The notes: generated from the sequence alone by a model not told the origin. A stretch of DNA of 64,000 nucleotides from Rummeliibacillus sp. POC4 (GCF_003576525.1 NZ_QWUA01000009.1:25182-89181); one strand, 5' to 3'; positions 44,104-53,474 are shown, counted from the first letter of the stretch. Numbers and translations are program-made.

Positions 44104-45360
44104 ATGAATTATCGCCAATTACAAACACCTATCCGTACCATTATGACCCCTGGTCCAGTAGAAGTGGACCCTAGAGTTCTGCAAGCAATGTCAACACCAA
44201 TTCTCGGTCAATTTGATCCGGCTTTTACAGAGATTATGAACGAAGTAATGGATATGTTACGTATGATATTCCAGACAAAAAATAAATGGGCATTTCCAAT
44301 TGATGGTACATCTCGAGCTGGTACAGAAGCATTATTATGTAGTGTGATAGAGCCTGGAGATCGAGTGCTTGTCCCCATTTTCGGGCGCTTTGGGCATTTG
44401 TTAGTTGAAATTTGTGAACGATGTGGTGCTGACGTATATACGATGGAAACAGCTTGGGGAACAGTATTTGAAGAAAAAGATATTATCGAAAAGATAAATG
44501 AAGTCCAACCAAAAGTTGTCGCAATTGTCCATGGTGAAACAAGTACAGGGTCTATGCAGCCATTAATTGAAGTCGGTAAAATCTGTCGCGGGCAAGATCG
44601 TCTATTGATCGTAGATGCAGTGGCTTCAATGGGTGGGGTTAATATTCCGGTGGATGATTGGCTTATTGATGGGATTATTGCCGGTACCCAAAAGTGTCTA
44701 TCGATTCCTTCAGGTATGTCATTAATCACCTATAATGAAAGAATAGAAGAAATCATTCAACGTAGAAAAAAGGTAGAGTATGGAATTGCAACTGAAGAAG
44801 ACAGTAAACAAAATGATACCAAAACGATTCAAAGTAATTATTTAGATTTGGCGATGCTACAAGATTACTGGAGTCCACGGCGATTAAATCATCATACAGA
44901 AGCTACCTCTATGATTTATGCGTTACGAGAAGGGTTGCGGCTAGTATTAGAAGAAGGAATATATGAACGATTTGGTCGTCATCAATATCACGAAAAAGCT
45001 TTAATAGAAGGTATTAAAGGGATGGGGTTAGAACTGTATGGTGATCCGGAATGTAAACTTCCAACAGTCACTTGTGTAAAGATACCAGATGGAGTAGATG
45101 GGGATTCAGTTCGCCAATTTATGTTAGAGCAATTTGGTGTTGAAATCGCATCATCATTTGGTCCTCTTCAAGGGGAAATTTGGAGAATTGGAACGATGGG
45201 GTATAGTTGTCGAAAAGAAAATATCTTAAAAGTATTACAAGCACTTGAAGCAGCTTTAATCCGTCATGGCTACGAGCCAAATCGTGGGCAAGCAGTAGAA
45301 GCCTCATTGGACTTTTACGAAGCTCCAAAATTTGCAAAGAAATCAGGTGTTACACAATGA
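44104..45360 (+). CDS. pucG: (S)-Ureidoglycine-glyoxylate aminotransferase PucG
   Basis: PLP enzyme of 418 residues that transfers the amino group of unstable ureidoglycine to glyoxylate, giving glycine. The family start TIMTPGPVEVDPRVLQAMS, the PLP aspartate in IVDAVASMGG and the Schiff-base K197 in GTQKCLS are present. Distinguished from serine-glyoxylate transaminases by its place between allC and allB. ATG 44104 follows AAGGAG; the frame from 44086 overlaps allC. Overlaps allB by 4 bases (ATGA). Confidence 0.93.
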   Translation: MNYRQLQTPIRTIMTPGPVEVDPRVLQAMSTPILGQFDPAFTEIMNEVMDMLRMIFQTKNKWAFPIDGTSRAGTEALLCSVIEPGDRVLVPIFGRFGHLLVEICERCGADVYTMETAWGTVFEEKDIIEKINEVQPKVVAIVHGETSTGSMQPLIEVGKICRGQDRLLIVDAVASMGGVNIPVDDWLIDGIIAGTQKCLSIPSGMSLITYNERIEEIIQRRKKVEYGIATEEDSKQNDTKTIQSNYLDLAMLQDYWSPRRLNHHTEATSMIYALREGLRLVLEEGIYERFGRHQYHEKALIEGIKGMGLELYGDPECKLPTVTCVKIPDGVDGDSVRQFMLEQFGVEIASSFGPLQGEIWRIGTMGYSCRKENILKVLQALEAALIRHGYEPNRGQAVEASLDFYEAPKFAKKSGVTQ

Positions 45361-46673
45361 TTATTTTTTCTGGAGCAGAAGTAGTTGAGCCTCATCAAGT
45401 AACAAAGTGTGATGTTGCTATTGATGGTCAAAAAATTATCGCAATTGCGCCACATATTGAAGATGTGAATGCTACGCGAATAGATGTATCGGGAAAAATC
45501 ATTTTACCAGGTGTAGTAGATGCACATGTTCATCTAAACGAACCAGGAAATGAAGAATGGGAAGGCTTTAAAAGAGGTTCTACTATGCTTGCAGCAGGAG
45601 GTGTAACTACTTTCTTTGATATGCCATTAAATAGTAATCCACCAACGATTAATGTGTCAGCATTAGAACTCAAAAAACAATTGGCAGAACAAAAGTCTAA
45701 TATCGATTATCGATTTTGGGGAGGATTAGTACCAACGAATATTCCTCTATTACAATCATTAGCTGATAATGGTGTAATTGGTTTCAAAGCATTCTTGTCT
45801 AATTCCGGTTTTCAGCCATTTTCATCAGTAGATGATCAGGCATTACTACAAGGAATGTTTGAAATAGCAAAGTTAGGAAAAATATTAGCCCTCCATGCAG
45901 AAAGTGATACCATTACTTCATGTTTGGCAGAGCAAAAGCTTGAAAAAGGTACTGTTACTGCCAAAGATTATTGTGAATCACGTCCAATTGTAGCAGAAGT
46001 AGATGCAGTGCAACGGGCATTACATTATGCTGAAATTACTGGATGTGCCCTTCATTTTGTTCATATTAGTACACCTCAGGCCGTGGAGATTATTCATGAA
46101 TACAAACAAAAAGGTTTAGATGTAACGCTAGAAACATGTCCTCATTATTTACTTTTTAACGACACAGCTTTCGATTCTCATCAAGTTTATGCGAAATGTG
46201 CACCTCCATTACGCTCAGAATCTATTCGTAAAGAACTGATTGTGAAATTGTTGGAAGGGAAAATCGATTATATTGCATCCGATCACTCACCATGCCCAAA
46301 AGAATTGAAGGAACTAACACCTCCGAATTATTTCAAATCTTGGGGTGGTATTAATGGTGGACAATTTACACTTCTTTCAATTTTACAAATTGCAGAGGAA
46401 TATCAATTACCACTAACGGATGTGGCTCGATGGACAGCACAAGCACCTGCACAGCGCTTTGAATTAGGTGGAAAGGGAGAAATCGCAGTGGGGATGGATG
46501 CTGATTTTGTTATTTTTGAAAAAAATCCGTTTAAAGTAGATGAAAAGATGATTTATGCAAAGCATAAAGGCACAATCTATAAAGATTTCAATTTTGACTA
46601 TCAAATTATCAGCACATATTCAAGAGGGAAAGAAGTTTTTCAATCTAAAAATAGCCAAGTGGTTGGCGGTTAG
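45357..46673 (+). CDS. allB: Allantoinase
   Basis: Amidohydrolase-superfamily enzyme opening the allantoin ring to allantoate. 438 residues. Metal ligands are seen in VVDAHVHLNEPG, the bridging Lys region GVIGFKAFLS, HAESDT, HFVHISTP and the catalytic Asp in IASDHSPC. The allantoinase-type LNEPG, rather than the dihydroorotase form, supports the call. Start ATG 45357 overlaps the pucG stop. A hairpin overlaps its end. Confidence 0.95.
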   Translation: MIIFSGAEVVEPHQVTKCDVAIDGQKIIAIAPHIEDVNATRIDVSGKIILPGVVDAHVHLNEPGNEEWEGFKRGSTMLAAGGVTTFFDMPLNSNPPTINVSALELKKQLAEQKSNIDYRFWGGLVPTNIPLLQSLADNGVIGFKAFLSNSGFQPFSSVDDQALLQGMFEIAKLGKILALHAESDTITSCLAEQKLEKGTVTAKDYCESRPIVAEVDAVQRALHYAEITGCALHFVHISTPQAVEIIHEYKQKGLDVTLETCPHYLLFNDTAFDSHQVYAKCAPPLRSESIRKELIVKLLEGKIDYIASDHSPCPKELKELTPPNYFKSWGGINGGQFTLLSILQIAEEYQLPLTDVARWTAQAPAQRFELGGKGEIAVGMDADFVIFEKNPFKVDEKMIYAKHKGTIYKDFNFDYQIISTYSRGKEVFQSKNSQVVGG

Positions 46674-46697
46674 GCCTTTAACCATTTGGCTATGAAT
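46653..46697 (-). terminator. Terminator shared by allB and the acetyltransferase
   Basis: Stem AGCCAAGTGGTT / AACCATTTGGCT overlaps the allB stop. The T-rich tail (ATTTTTAG) is on the minus strand, so it suits the acetyltransferase best; for allB it would be weak. Confidence 0.6.
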
Positions 46698-46708
46698 TTA
46701 GCCTTAAT

Positions 46709-47248
46709 TTACTTGTCTTCCCACTCATCGGCTAACATTCCATAAACAACATGATCGACAAAGTGATCGTAAAGCCATTCATTACTACGAAGGATTCCTT
46801 CTTGTACAAACCCTAGTCGTTCAGGAATACTTCTACTTTTTTTATTTCCAACTGCTGCTCGTATTTCAACTTTGTTTGATTGCAATTCATTAAAAGCATA
46901 GGTAGTTAAAGCTTTTGCAGCTTGAGTCATAATACCGTGACCTTGATAATCTCTACCTAACCAATACCCAATGTATGCAATACGATGTGTGCGATCAATT
47001 TTGTTGAAGCCAGTGATGCCGACGATATCACCCTTCCAAATAATTGCTAAATTTAATAATGTACCGGCTTTTCCACCGATTTGGCTAAATTTAATATACT
47101 CCAAAGAATCTTCTACAGATTTTGTACCATCAACCCAAGGCAACCATTCTCTCAAATATGGACGATCTTGATCTGTTAATGTAAATATCGCTTCTGCATC
47201 CTCAGGCTGAACTGGTAGTAATAATAGATCTTCAGAAATTTGTATCAT
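46709..47248 (-). CDS. GNAT N-acetyltransferase, RimJ/RimL type
   Basis: A 179-residue acetyltransferase: N-terminal LLPVQPEDAEAIFTL, acceptor region LREWLPWVD, acetyl-CoA motif A in YIGYWLGRDYQGHGIMTQAAK and the C-terminal ERLGFVQEGILR, listed here in short pieces. Bacillus relatives (YdaF-like) acetylate ribosomal or other proteins or small amines. Single gene between the urate and PHA loci, with no visible link to either. Confidence 0.87.
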   Translation of the reverse strand: MIQISEDLLLLPVQPEDAEAIFTLTDQDRPYLREWLPWVDGTKSVEDSLEYIKFSQIGGKAGTLLNLAIIWKGDIVGITGFNKIDRTHRIAYIGYWLGRDYQGHGIMTQAAKALTTYAFNELQSNKVEIRAAVGNKKSRSIPERLGFVQEGILRSNEWLYDHFVDHVVYGMLADEWEDK

Positions 47249-47350
47249 ATGTGAATACCACCTTTTGGAATATTCCTATTATTGTAATGGATGATACTGT
47301 AAGAAAGCAATAGTTATTTTCTATTTAAGATGTCTTATTCTTAAAAAGAA

Positions 47351-47390
47351 ACTGTCTATTATGTGTTCATCTTATAGCAGAATAGACAGT
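47351..47390 (-). terminator. Terminator after phaP (distal hairpin)
   Basis: Perfect 10-bp stem ACTGTCTATT / AATAGACAGT with a tail TTTCTTTTT on the minus strand. Confidence 0.65.
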
Positions 47391-47432
47391 AAAAAATGCT
47401 TTTCCTCATTTAAATGAAGAAAAGCATTTTTT
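47391..47432. terminator. Terminator after phaP (proximal hairpin)
   Basis: Long nearly perfect stem AAATGCTTTTCCTCATTT / AAATGAAGAAAAGCATTT with flanking A- and T-runs, next to the distal hairpin; together they form a tandem terminator for phaP. Confidence 0.75.
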
Positions 47433-47511
47433 CTTGTATACATAATTATTTGTGAGTCTGGAAGTGTTTAAAAGTTCCCCATCAACACTTCTTTCGTTAA
47501 GATCGTTTCTT

Positions 47512-48000
47512 CTAAACACTAAACAACCCTTTTTGAGTTTGTTTTAATTGTTCAGCTAATTCTTCAATTTTCTCAATGACTTCTAAGCGTTGTTGTTTTT
47601 GTTCTTCAAGAGCATCTTTTACTGTAGATTCTAAAAGGTTATTTGTTTGTACTACAGTATCTAAGATGGAATGACTCGGATTGCTGACTAATTCTTGTGA
47701 TTTGTCAGTAATTTCTTGCACACTTGTTAACCATTTAGAAAATTGCTCGTATTGCTCGTTGCTAAATACTTCTTTTACGCTAGTTTGCACATTTTCTAGA
47801 ATTTCTTTTGTTGCTTTTTTGGATTCTTCCTCGATTGTGTTAATCGTAGATACAGTTGATTCGATAAAGTCTTTTTGATAAGTGAATGATTGTAAAGCTT
47901 TTTCACCCACTTCAGTTTGAAATTGTTGCCAAGTTTTTAACCCATTTAACAATCCATCCCATACTAAATCTACGCTTTTTTCTGTTTGTTCTTTCACCAT
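47512..48000 (-). CDS. phaP: Phasin PhaP
   Basis: Granule-coating protein of polyhydroxyalkanoate stores. The 162-residue chain is almost wholly helical and acidic, with WDGLLNGLKTWQQFQTEVGEK near the start (quoted in part) and a coiled-coil C-terminal half rich in Glu, Gln and Lys (EEQKQQRLEVIEKIEELAEQ). It matches the Bacillus phasin type rather than the Gram-negative one. It is downstream of phaQ on the same strand, the order known from B. megaterium. Strong site GGGAGG before ATG 48000. Confidence 0.9.
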   Translation of the reverse strand: MVKEQTEKSVDLVWDGLLNGLKTWQQFQTEVGEKALQSFTYQKDFIESTVSTINTIEEESKKATKEILENVQTSVKEVFSNEQYEQFSKWLTSVQEITDKSQELVSNPSHSILDTVVQTNNLLESTVKDALEEQKQQRLEVIEKIEELAEQLKQTQKGLFSV

Positions 48001-48044
48001 TTACGTTTCCTCCCTTTTCTTCGTGCATTTATAATGATTGCATT

Positions 48045-48461
48045 TCATTGCATATCATCCATTGGCCTTTCTTTTTTCGGTGAAGACTGATTGATGGGGA
48101 AGAAAGGATTGTATAAATCTAAAAAGTTATTTAACAATGTTTGATATTGACTTAGTGAACCTGCCCACATATCCAAATACTTTTCCCCAGCATCAGTTAA
48201 AGAATAAACTCGTTTAGCAGGTCCTTTTTCCGGAGTATCCCATTCCGATGATACTAAATTGTCTTTTTCAAGTTTACGAAGAAGACGATAAAAATTCCCC
48301 TGATTAATAGGAGTAAAGCCAAATTGAGTAATTTTCTCCATTAATTCATAACCGTGTGAATTCCATTCTCGTAAGTGTAATAGCATAAGTGGTATTAAAA
48401 GTTTTTGAGGTGTACCAAAAATTGAATCGCTTTTTTGATTTTTCCCTTCTCTTGTATCCAT
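48045..48461 (-). CDS. phaQ: PHA-responsive repressor PhaQ (PadR type)
   Basis: A 138-residue winged-helix regulator: PQKLLIPLMLLHLREWNSHG, GYELMEKITQFGF, GNFYRLLRKLEKDNLVSS and KRVYSLTDAGEKYLDMW, the PadR pattern. In B. megaterium PhaQ represses phaQ and phaP and lets go when PHB granules are present. ATG 48461 lies 8 bases after AGGAGG. A palindrome at 48496 is a candidate operator. Divergent from phaR. Confidence 0.9.
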   Translation of the reverse strand: MDTREGKNQKSDSIFGTPQKLLIPLMLLHLREWNSHGYELMEKITQFGFTPINQGNFYRLLRKLEKDNLVSSEWDTPEKGPAKRVYSLTDAGEKYLDMWAGSLSQYQTLLNNFLDLYNPFFPINQSSPKKERPMDDMQ

Positions 48462-48495
48462 CACATTCACCTCCTCACTTCAGTACTACATATAA

Positions 48496-48508
48496 GTGTA
48501 ATTTACAC
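48496..48508. promoter_or_regulatory. Palindrome GTGTAA-T-TTACAC, candidate PhaQ operator
   Basis: Perfect 6-base arms with a one-base spacer, 35 bases before the phaQ start and 117 before phaR, in the shared divergent region. The placement fits autoregulation by PhaQ; that PhaQ binds it is inference. Confidence 0.5.
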
Positions 48509-48624
48509 CTATATTTATACTTATGTTCTTTCGATAAAATAAATTCCTATTCTTTTTTAGTCATATTATTAAAAAACAAACCATAAGGTGTCTTCATAGG
48601 TGTTTGAAAAGGAGATGATTTCCA

Positions 48625-49020
48625 GTGGGTCAAAATACAACACTAGATCCTTTTAAGATTTGGAAGGAAGTGTACGAAAAAACAGAAAGTACATGGAGAG
48701 GTACAATTGAAAATTCACTTGGAACCGAACAATTTGCACAAGGGTTAGGACAAGTTCAAAACCAATACGTTCAATATCAAGAACTAGTCAAAACGTTAAC
48801 TGAATCTTATTTGAAGCAAGCGAATATTCCTAGTATTGAAGAGCTTGCGAAAGTGGCATCTATGATTGTAAACGTAGATACCAAAATTGATAATTTAGAT
48901 GATTTCATCTATGAACAACAAGAGACGACCTCTTTAGAAATTGCTCAATTGAAACAAGATATTACCAATGTTGAGCAAAAATTAGATCAGCTAATAGAAA
49001 TACTAAAAAATAAAGATTAA
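48625..49020 (+). CDS. phaR: PHA synthase subunit PhaR (class IV)
   Basis: Non-catalytic partner required by the Bacillus class IV synthase PhaC. The 131-residue protein starts at GTG 48625, 11 bases after AAGGAG, and shows LDPFKIWKEVYEKTESTW, YQELVKTLTESYLKQANIP and a C-terminal coiled coil (IAQLKQDITNVEQKLDQLIE). Its presence with phaB and phaC defines the class. First gene of a three-gene operon. Confidence 0.93.
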   Translation: MGQNTTLDPFKIWKEVYEKTESTWRGTIENSLGTEQFAQGLGQVQNQYVQYQELVKTLTESYLKQANIPSIEELAKVASMIVNVDTKIDNLDDFIYEQQETTSLEIAQLKQDITNVEQKLDQLIEILKNKD

Positions 49021-49064
49021 ATGAAAAATCTTACAATACTAAAAAATTTGAGGAGTGATTTTGT

Positions 49065-49847
49065 ATGTCAGCAATCGAATTAAAAGAATTAGGACAAGTA
49101 AACTATTTGAAGCCATTAGCAAATAAAGTAGCAATCGTAACAGGTGCATCACGTGGGATTGGTGCAGAAATAGCAAAAGTTTTAGCGAAGAATGGTGCAA
49201 CAGTTGTAGCTACTTACAGTTCATCTGAAGTAGAAATGCAAAAAATTATACAAGAAATCGAAGAACAAGGCGGTCAGGCAATTGCGGTGAAAGCAAATGT
49301 TAGTGAATTAGAAGATTCAAGACGCCTTATAGACGAAGTATTAAAACAATTTACAAAAGTTGATATTCTTATTAACAATGCTGGAATTACAAAAGATCGC
49401 TCATTCCGTAAAATGTCAAAAGACGAATGGGATCAAGTGATTAACGTCAATCTAAATGGTATTTTCCATACCACATCAGCAGTGATTAATCACATGATTG
49501 ATCGAAAGTATGGACGCATCATTAATATCAGCTCTATTATCGGTCAAGCTGGTGGATTCGGTCAGACGAATTACGCAGCCTCCAAAGCTGGTATTTTAGG
49601 GTTCACTAAATCACTTGCACTAGAAACAGCGAAGAGCGGCATTACTGTCAATGCTGTTTGCCCAGGATTTATCGAGACAGAGATGGTAGCAGCTATGCCT
49701 GAAAAAGTGAAAAATAACATTATTGCAAAAGTACCTATGCAACGATTAGGTACAACTTCTGAAATCGCTGAAGCTGTTCTTTATCTCATCCAAGCAAGTT
49801 TTGTGACTGGTCAAGAGATAAACGTAAATGGTGGATTGTATATGTAA
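49065..49847 (+). CDS. phaB: Acetoacetyl-CoA reductase PhaB
   Basis: NADPH-dependent short-chain dehydrogenase that makes (R)-3-hydroxybutyryl-CoA for the polymer. 260 residues: cofactor motif VTGASRGIGAE, NNAG, catalytic Ser in INISSIIG, and YAASK. FabG-like, but the place between phaR and phaC gives the role. An N-terminal extension of about 17 residues before the Rossmann fold is also seen in Bacillus PhaB. AGGAG site before ATG 49065. Confidence 0.92.
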   Translation: MSAIELKELGQVNYLKPLANKVAIVTGASRGIGAEIAKVLAKNGATVVATYSSSEVEMQKIIQEIEEQGGQAIAVKANVSELEDSRRLIDEVLKQFTKVDILINNAGITKDRSFRKMSKDEWDQVINVNLNGIFHTTSAVINHMIDRKYGRIINISSIIGQAGGFGQTNYAASKAGILGFTKSLALETAKSGITVNAVCPGFIETEMVAAMPEKVKNNIIAKVPMQRLGTTSEIAEAVLYLIQASFVTGQEINVNGGLYM

Positions 49848-49873
49848 AAAAAGAAAAATAAAGGAGGTAATAT

Positions 49874-50932
49874 ATGCTTACAAAAGAATTCAAAACTCCC
49901 TCTGATGAAGGATTAAAAAAAGTCAAAAGACTAACAGAGGTATTTGTTATGGAACCAGAGCCTCAAGTAGGCCAGACGCCGAAAGAAGTAGTTTGGACAA
50001 AAAATAAGGCTAAATTATATCGCTATCAGCCAGCTGTAAAAAAGACCAATAAAGTACCTATCCTCATGATTTACGCGCTCATTAACAAGCCATATATTTT
50101 AGACTTATATCCTGGAAACAGTTTAATCGAACATTTAACCAATAAAGGACATGATGTTTATCTATTAGACTGGGGAGTGCCTGGCTATGAAGACCGTCAT
50201 ATGAAGTTCGATGATTATATCGTCGATTACATCCCGCAGGCTATTAAAAAGGTATTAAGAAAGTCACAAGCAAAGGAAATAACGCTACTAGGTTATTGCA
50301 TTGGTGGTACAATGTCAGCTATTTTTACGGCTTTGAATCCACAACTTCCTATTCGTAATCTTCTATTGTTGACTAGTCCGATAGATTTTACAGATGCTGG
50401 TCTCTTTACGAAGTGGTTGGATAAACGCTACTTCCAACTTGATAAATTGGTCGACACTTTAGGGAATATTCCGTTTGAAATGATTGACTTTGGAAATAAA
50501 TTACTAAGTCCTATTTCAACGACATATGGACCATATGTGTCGATTGTAGATCGAGTAGAAGATGATAACTTCGTGTTAAATTGGAAACTAATGCAGAAGT
50601 GGTTGAATGATGGAGTTCCTTTCCCAGGAGAGGCTTATAGACAATGGATACGGGAATTTTATCAGGAAAACAAACTGATTAAAGATGAGCTGGTGATTCG
50701 TGGAGAAAAAGTGAAGTTATCCAATATTAAGGCAAATCTCCTTAACATTTCTGCAACACGTGACAACATTGCGCTTCCAAACCAAGTTGCACCTTTAAAT
50801 GATAAAGTATCAAGTGAAAACAAAACCTATCATAGCGTTGAGACAGGGCATATTTCTGTTGTAGTTGGACGTAAAGCTATAAAAGAAATCCATCCATATA
50901 TTGAAAATTGGATTACTGAAAACTCATATTAA
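49874..50932 (+). CDS. phaC: Polyhydroxyalkanoate synthase PhaC (class IV)
   Basis: Catalytic subunit that polymerises hydroxyacyl-CoA. 352 residues, the short class III/IV size. The nucleophile is C142 in LLGYCIGGTMSA (lipase-like box with Cys), the Asp in NISATRDNIALP and the His in VETGHISVVVG complete the triad; the family YPWG-type region reads VYLLDWGVPG. AAAGGAGGT site before ATG 49874. A terminator follows at 50982. Confidence 0.96.
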   Translation: MLTKEFKTPSDEGLKKVKRLTEVFVMEPEPQVGQTPKEVVWTKNKAKLYRYQPAVKKTNKVPILMIYALINKPYILDLYPGNSLIEHLTNKGHDVYLLDWGVPGYEDRHMKFDDYIVDYIPQAIKKVLRKSQAKEITLLGYCIGGTMSAIFTALNPQLPIRNLLLLTSPIDFTDAGLFTKWLDKRYFQLDKLVDTLGNIPFEMIDFGNKLLSPISTTYGPYVSIVDRVEDDNFVLNWKLMQKWLNDGVPFPGEAYRQWIREFYQENKLIKDELVIRGEKVKLSNIKANLLNISATRDNIALPNQVAPLNDKVSSENKTYHSVETGHISVVVGRKAIKEIHPYIENWITENSY

Positions 50933-50981
50933 CAAATAGAAAGCTTAAAAGTTTTAAATAAAAGAATAGATGTATTTTCAT

Positions 50982-51027
50982 AGTGGCTGTGCCTAAGTAG
51001 GAAACTTATGGTGCAGTCACTTTTTTT
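50982..51027 (+). terminator. Terminator of the phaRBC operon
   Basis: Stem AGTGGCTGTGCC / GGTGCAGTCACT with two G-U pairs, a 16-base loop and seven T. Confidence 0.8.
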
Positions 51028-51211
51028 ATAACAAAGAAGTTTTGGCAGAGTGCTCGAAATAAGATTTCACCATCATCTTTGCAAAGGGCTTGTCTCAAAT
51101 TGCCTTAACAGACACGTTTTTTGGTGGCTTCAAATAGTAAAAAGATGTCCCAAATGTTGTTATTTTGTTATACTAGAACGAGAACATTTGGTCGATTAAG
51201 GAGGGAGAAGT

Positions 51212-52453
51212 ATGGCTACTCACGGGAGAATTATCTTTCATATTGATATGAACTGTTTTTATGCTTCCGTTGAACAATCATATAACCCCGAACTTAAAGG
51301 AAAGGCGCTTGCTATTGCAGGTAATCCAAAAGAAAGAAGAGGAATCTTAGTCACTTGTTCTTATGAAGCGAGGGCTAAGGGCGTCTATACAACAATGGCT
51401 GTATGGGAAGCAAAGAGAAAATGCCCAGAGTTAATATTGATGGCTCCTAATTTCGAACGTTATCGTCAAGCGTCTCAAGCAATGTTTGCCATATTACGTT
51501 CATACACAGATTTAGTAGAACCGGTTTCAATTGATGAAGGATATATGGATGTGACGAATATTGTTCATGGACAAGATGCGATTGAACTGGCAGAGTCTAT
51601 TCAAATAAGAATATTACATGAACTGGATTTACCATGTTCAATTGGAATCTCACCAAACAAATTTCTAGCCAAAACAGCATCAGATATGAAAAAACCAATG
51701 GGTATCACTATTCTGAGAAAACGAGATGTGCCTCAAATGCTATGGCATTTACCTGTTATTGATATGCATGGAGTAGGGGAGAGTACCGCTAAAAAGCTTG
51801 AAAGTATTGGGATTCACACTATAGGCGATCTTGCGAATATAGAGGAGTATACGATTAAATCGAATCTAGGGAAAAATGGACTTCGACTAAAAGAACGTGC
51901 GAACGGGATAGACCAGCGGGAAGTTGATCCAAACTCTATTTATGATACGAAATCTATCGGCAATTCCACGACTTTTCCAATAGATTTAATGGAAATGTCG
52001 GAACTAACTGAAGCAATCGGCAAGCTCTGTGAGAAGGTAGCCAAACGATTAGATGCAAAAAATTTAGCAGGACATACGGTATCAGTTATGATTCGAGATA
52101 CAGATTGGCATAATAGTAATAGAAGTAAAACAGTATCAAATGCTTTATGGAAACAACAGGATATCGAAACAATTGCTATTGAGCTCACCAGAAAGCATTG
52201 GAACGGTTCGCCTGTCCGCCTACTTGGTGTTACAGTCAGCAATGTTATTGATAAAAAAGAAACCGTAGAGCAGCTATCTATCTTTTCTTTCCAAAAATAC
52301 GTAAAAGAAGAACCTGTATTGAAAATTGTTGAAGAGTTGCAACATAAATTTGGCAAAGATATCATTACAAAAGGTATTAAAAATATTAAAAAAACAACAT
52401 ATGAGTCACAGACTAGTTTTAGTAAAGACTTTTTAGATGACCATAAACTATAG
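51212..52453 (+). CDS. dinB: DNA polymerase IV (Y family, YqjH-type)
   Basis: Error-prone translesion polymerase of 413 residues. Catalytic acids are in FHIDMNCFYASVE and VSIDEGYMDV; the finger/thumb segments GIGISP-like SIGISPNKFLAKTASDMKK (19 residues) and the helix-hairpin-helix LPVIDMHGVGESTAKKL are present. Corresponds to B. subtilis PolY1/YqjH by place, since rnz follows. GGAGGG site before ATG 51212. The 11-base gap to rnz suggests co-transcription. Confidence 0.93.
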   Translation: MATHGRIIFHIDMNCFYASVEQSYNPELKGKALAIAGNPKERRGILVTCSYEARAKGVYTTMAVWEAKRKCPELILMAPNFERYRQASQAMFAILRSYTDLVEPVSIDEGYMDVTNIVHGQDAIELAESIQIRILHELDLPCSIGISPNKFLAKTASDMKKPMGITILRKRDVPQMLWHLPVIDMHGVGESTAKKLESIGIHTIGDLANIEEYTIKSNLGKNGLRLKERANGIDQREVDPNSIYDTKSIGNSTTFPIDLMEMSELTEAIGKLCEKVAKRLDAKNLAGHTVSVMIRDTDWHNSNRSKTVSNALWKQQDIETIAIELTRKHWNGSPVRLLGVTVSNVIDKKETVEQLSIFSFQKYVKEEPVLKIVEELQHKFGKDIITKGIKNIKKTTYESQTSFSKDFLDDHKL

Positions 52454-52464
52454 GAGGAAAATCA

Positions 52465-53403
52465 TTGCATATACAATTTTTAGGAACAGGTGCAGGGATG
52501 CCCTCTAAAACACGTAACGTAAGCTCTTTAGCGTTAAAATTACTAGAAGAAATCGGCTCCATTTGGTTGTTCGATTGTGGAGAGGCAACACAACATCAAA
52601 TATTACATACAACTGTTAAACCACGTAAAATAGATAAAATTTTTATCACTCATTTACACGGTGACCATATTTATGGATTACCTGGTTTGTTAGGTTCTCG
52701 TTCATTTTTAGGTGGAGATCAGCCGTTAACTATATACGGTCCAAAAGGACTTAAAGAGTGGATAGAATTAACGTTACAGACATCTCAAACGCATCTAAAT
52801 TATGCAATTGAATATGTAGAAGTAGGGGAAGGAATTGTCTTAGAAGATGAAAATTTCATCGTAACTGCAATGCCACTTGAACATGTTGTTCCGTGCTTTG
52901 GCTACCGAATAGAACAAAAGCCATTACTAGGCACTTTGCAAGTTGAAAAAGCAATCGCTTTAGGGGTGCCAAAAGGTCCGTTACTAGGTCAATTGAAAAA
53001 TGGACATAATGTCACTTTGGAAGATGGCACGATTGTTCGAAGCGTAGATGTTACAGATGAACCTAAAAAAGGATTTACAGTGGCTATTCTTGGCGACACT
53101 CGTTATTGTGAAAACGCCATTAAACTTAGTGAGAATGCAGATATTGTAGTACACGAATCTACATTTGATCACTCGACTAGTAATTTGGCAGCAAGTTATG
53201 GACATTCTACCAACATGGATGCAGCAAATGTTGCACTCAATGCAGGAGCTAAAAACTTATTGTTAAACCATTTAAGTGCTCGCTTCTTTCCTCAGGATAT
53301 TGAGATGATGTTAAAAGAGGCAAAAAAAATAATGCCAAATACGTTTATGGTAACAGACTTTGATGAGTTTAAGTGGATACACGAAAAACTGGAAAGAATC
53401 TAA
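52465..53403 (+). CDS. rnz: Ribonuclease Z
   Basis: Zn-dependent tRNA 3'-processing endonuclease of 312 residues. Metal motif THLHGDHIYGLPG (H63, H65, D67, H68), start FLGTGAGMPSKTRNVSSLAL, and the C-terminal AILGDTRYCENA and VHESTFDH. It begins at TTG 52465, just after AGGAGG, a start also used in relatives. The order dinB-rnz resembles B. subtilis, where gndA and zwf lie between them; both are missing here. Confidence 0.94.
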   Translation: MHIQFLGTGAGMPSKTRNVSSLALKLLEEIGSIWLFDCGEATQHQILHTTVKPRKIDKIFITHLHGDHIYGLPGLLGSRSFLGGDQPLTIYGPKGLKEWIELTLQTSQTHLNYAIEYVEVGEGIVLEDENFIVTAMPLEHVVPCFGYRIEQKPLLGTLQVEKAIALGVPKGPLLGQLKNGHNVTLEDGTIVRSVDVTDEPKKGFTVAILGDTRYCENAIKLSENADIVVHESTFDHSTSNLAASYGHSTNMDAANVALNAGAKNLLLNHLSARFFPQDIEMMLKEAKKIMPNTFMVTDFDEFKWIHEKLERI

Positions 53404-53407
53404 AAAA

Positions 53408-53440
53408 ATGGACTAGGAGAATTTTTTCCTGGTCCATTTA
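53408..53440 (+). terminator. Terminator-like hairpin after rnz
   Basis: Stem ATGGACTAGGA / TCCTGGTCCAT, 5 bases after the rnz stop; the T-run lies in the loop and the tail TTAAAAT is poor, so the terminator is weak. Confidence 0.55.
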
Positions 53441-53474
53441 AAATATTAGGGGGTATTCATTTTTTCGGAAAAAA

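Noticed and set aside
44208..44729. Antisense open frame of 173 codons opposite pucG
   Set aside because: It mirrors the codon structure of pucG, has no ribosome site and gives no recognisable protein.
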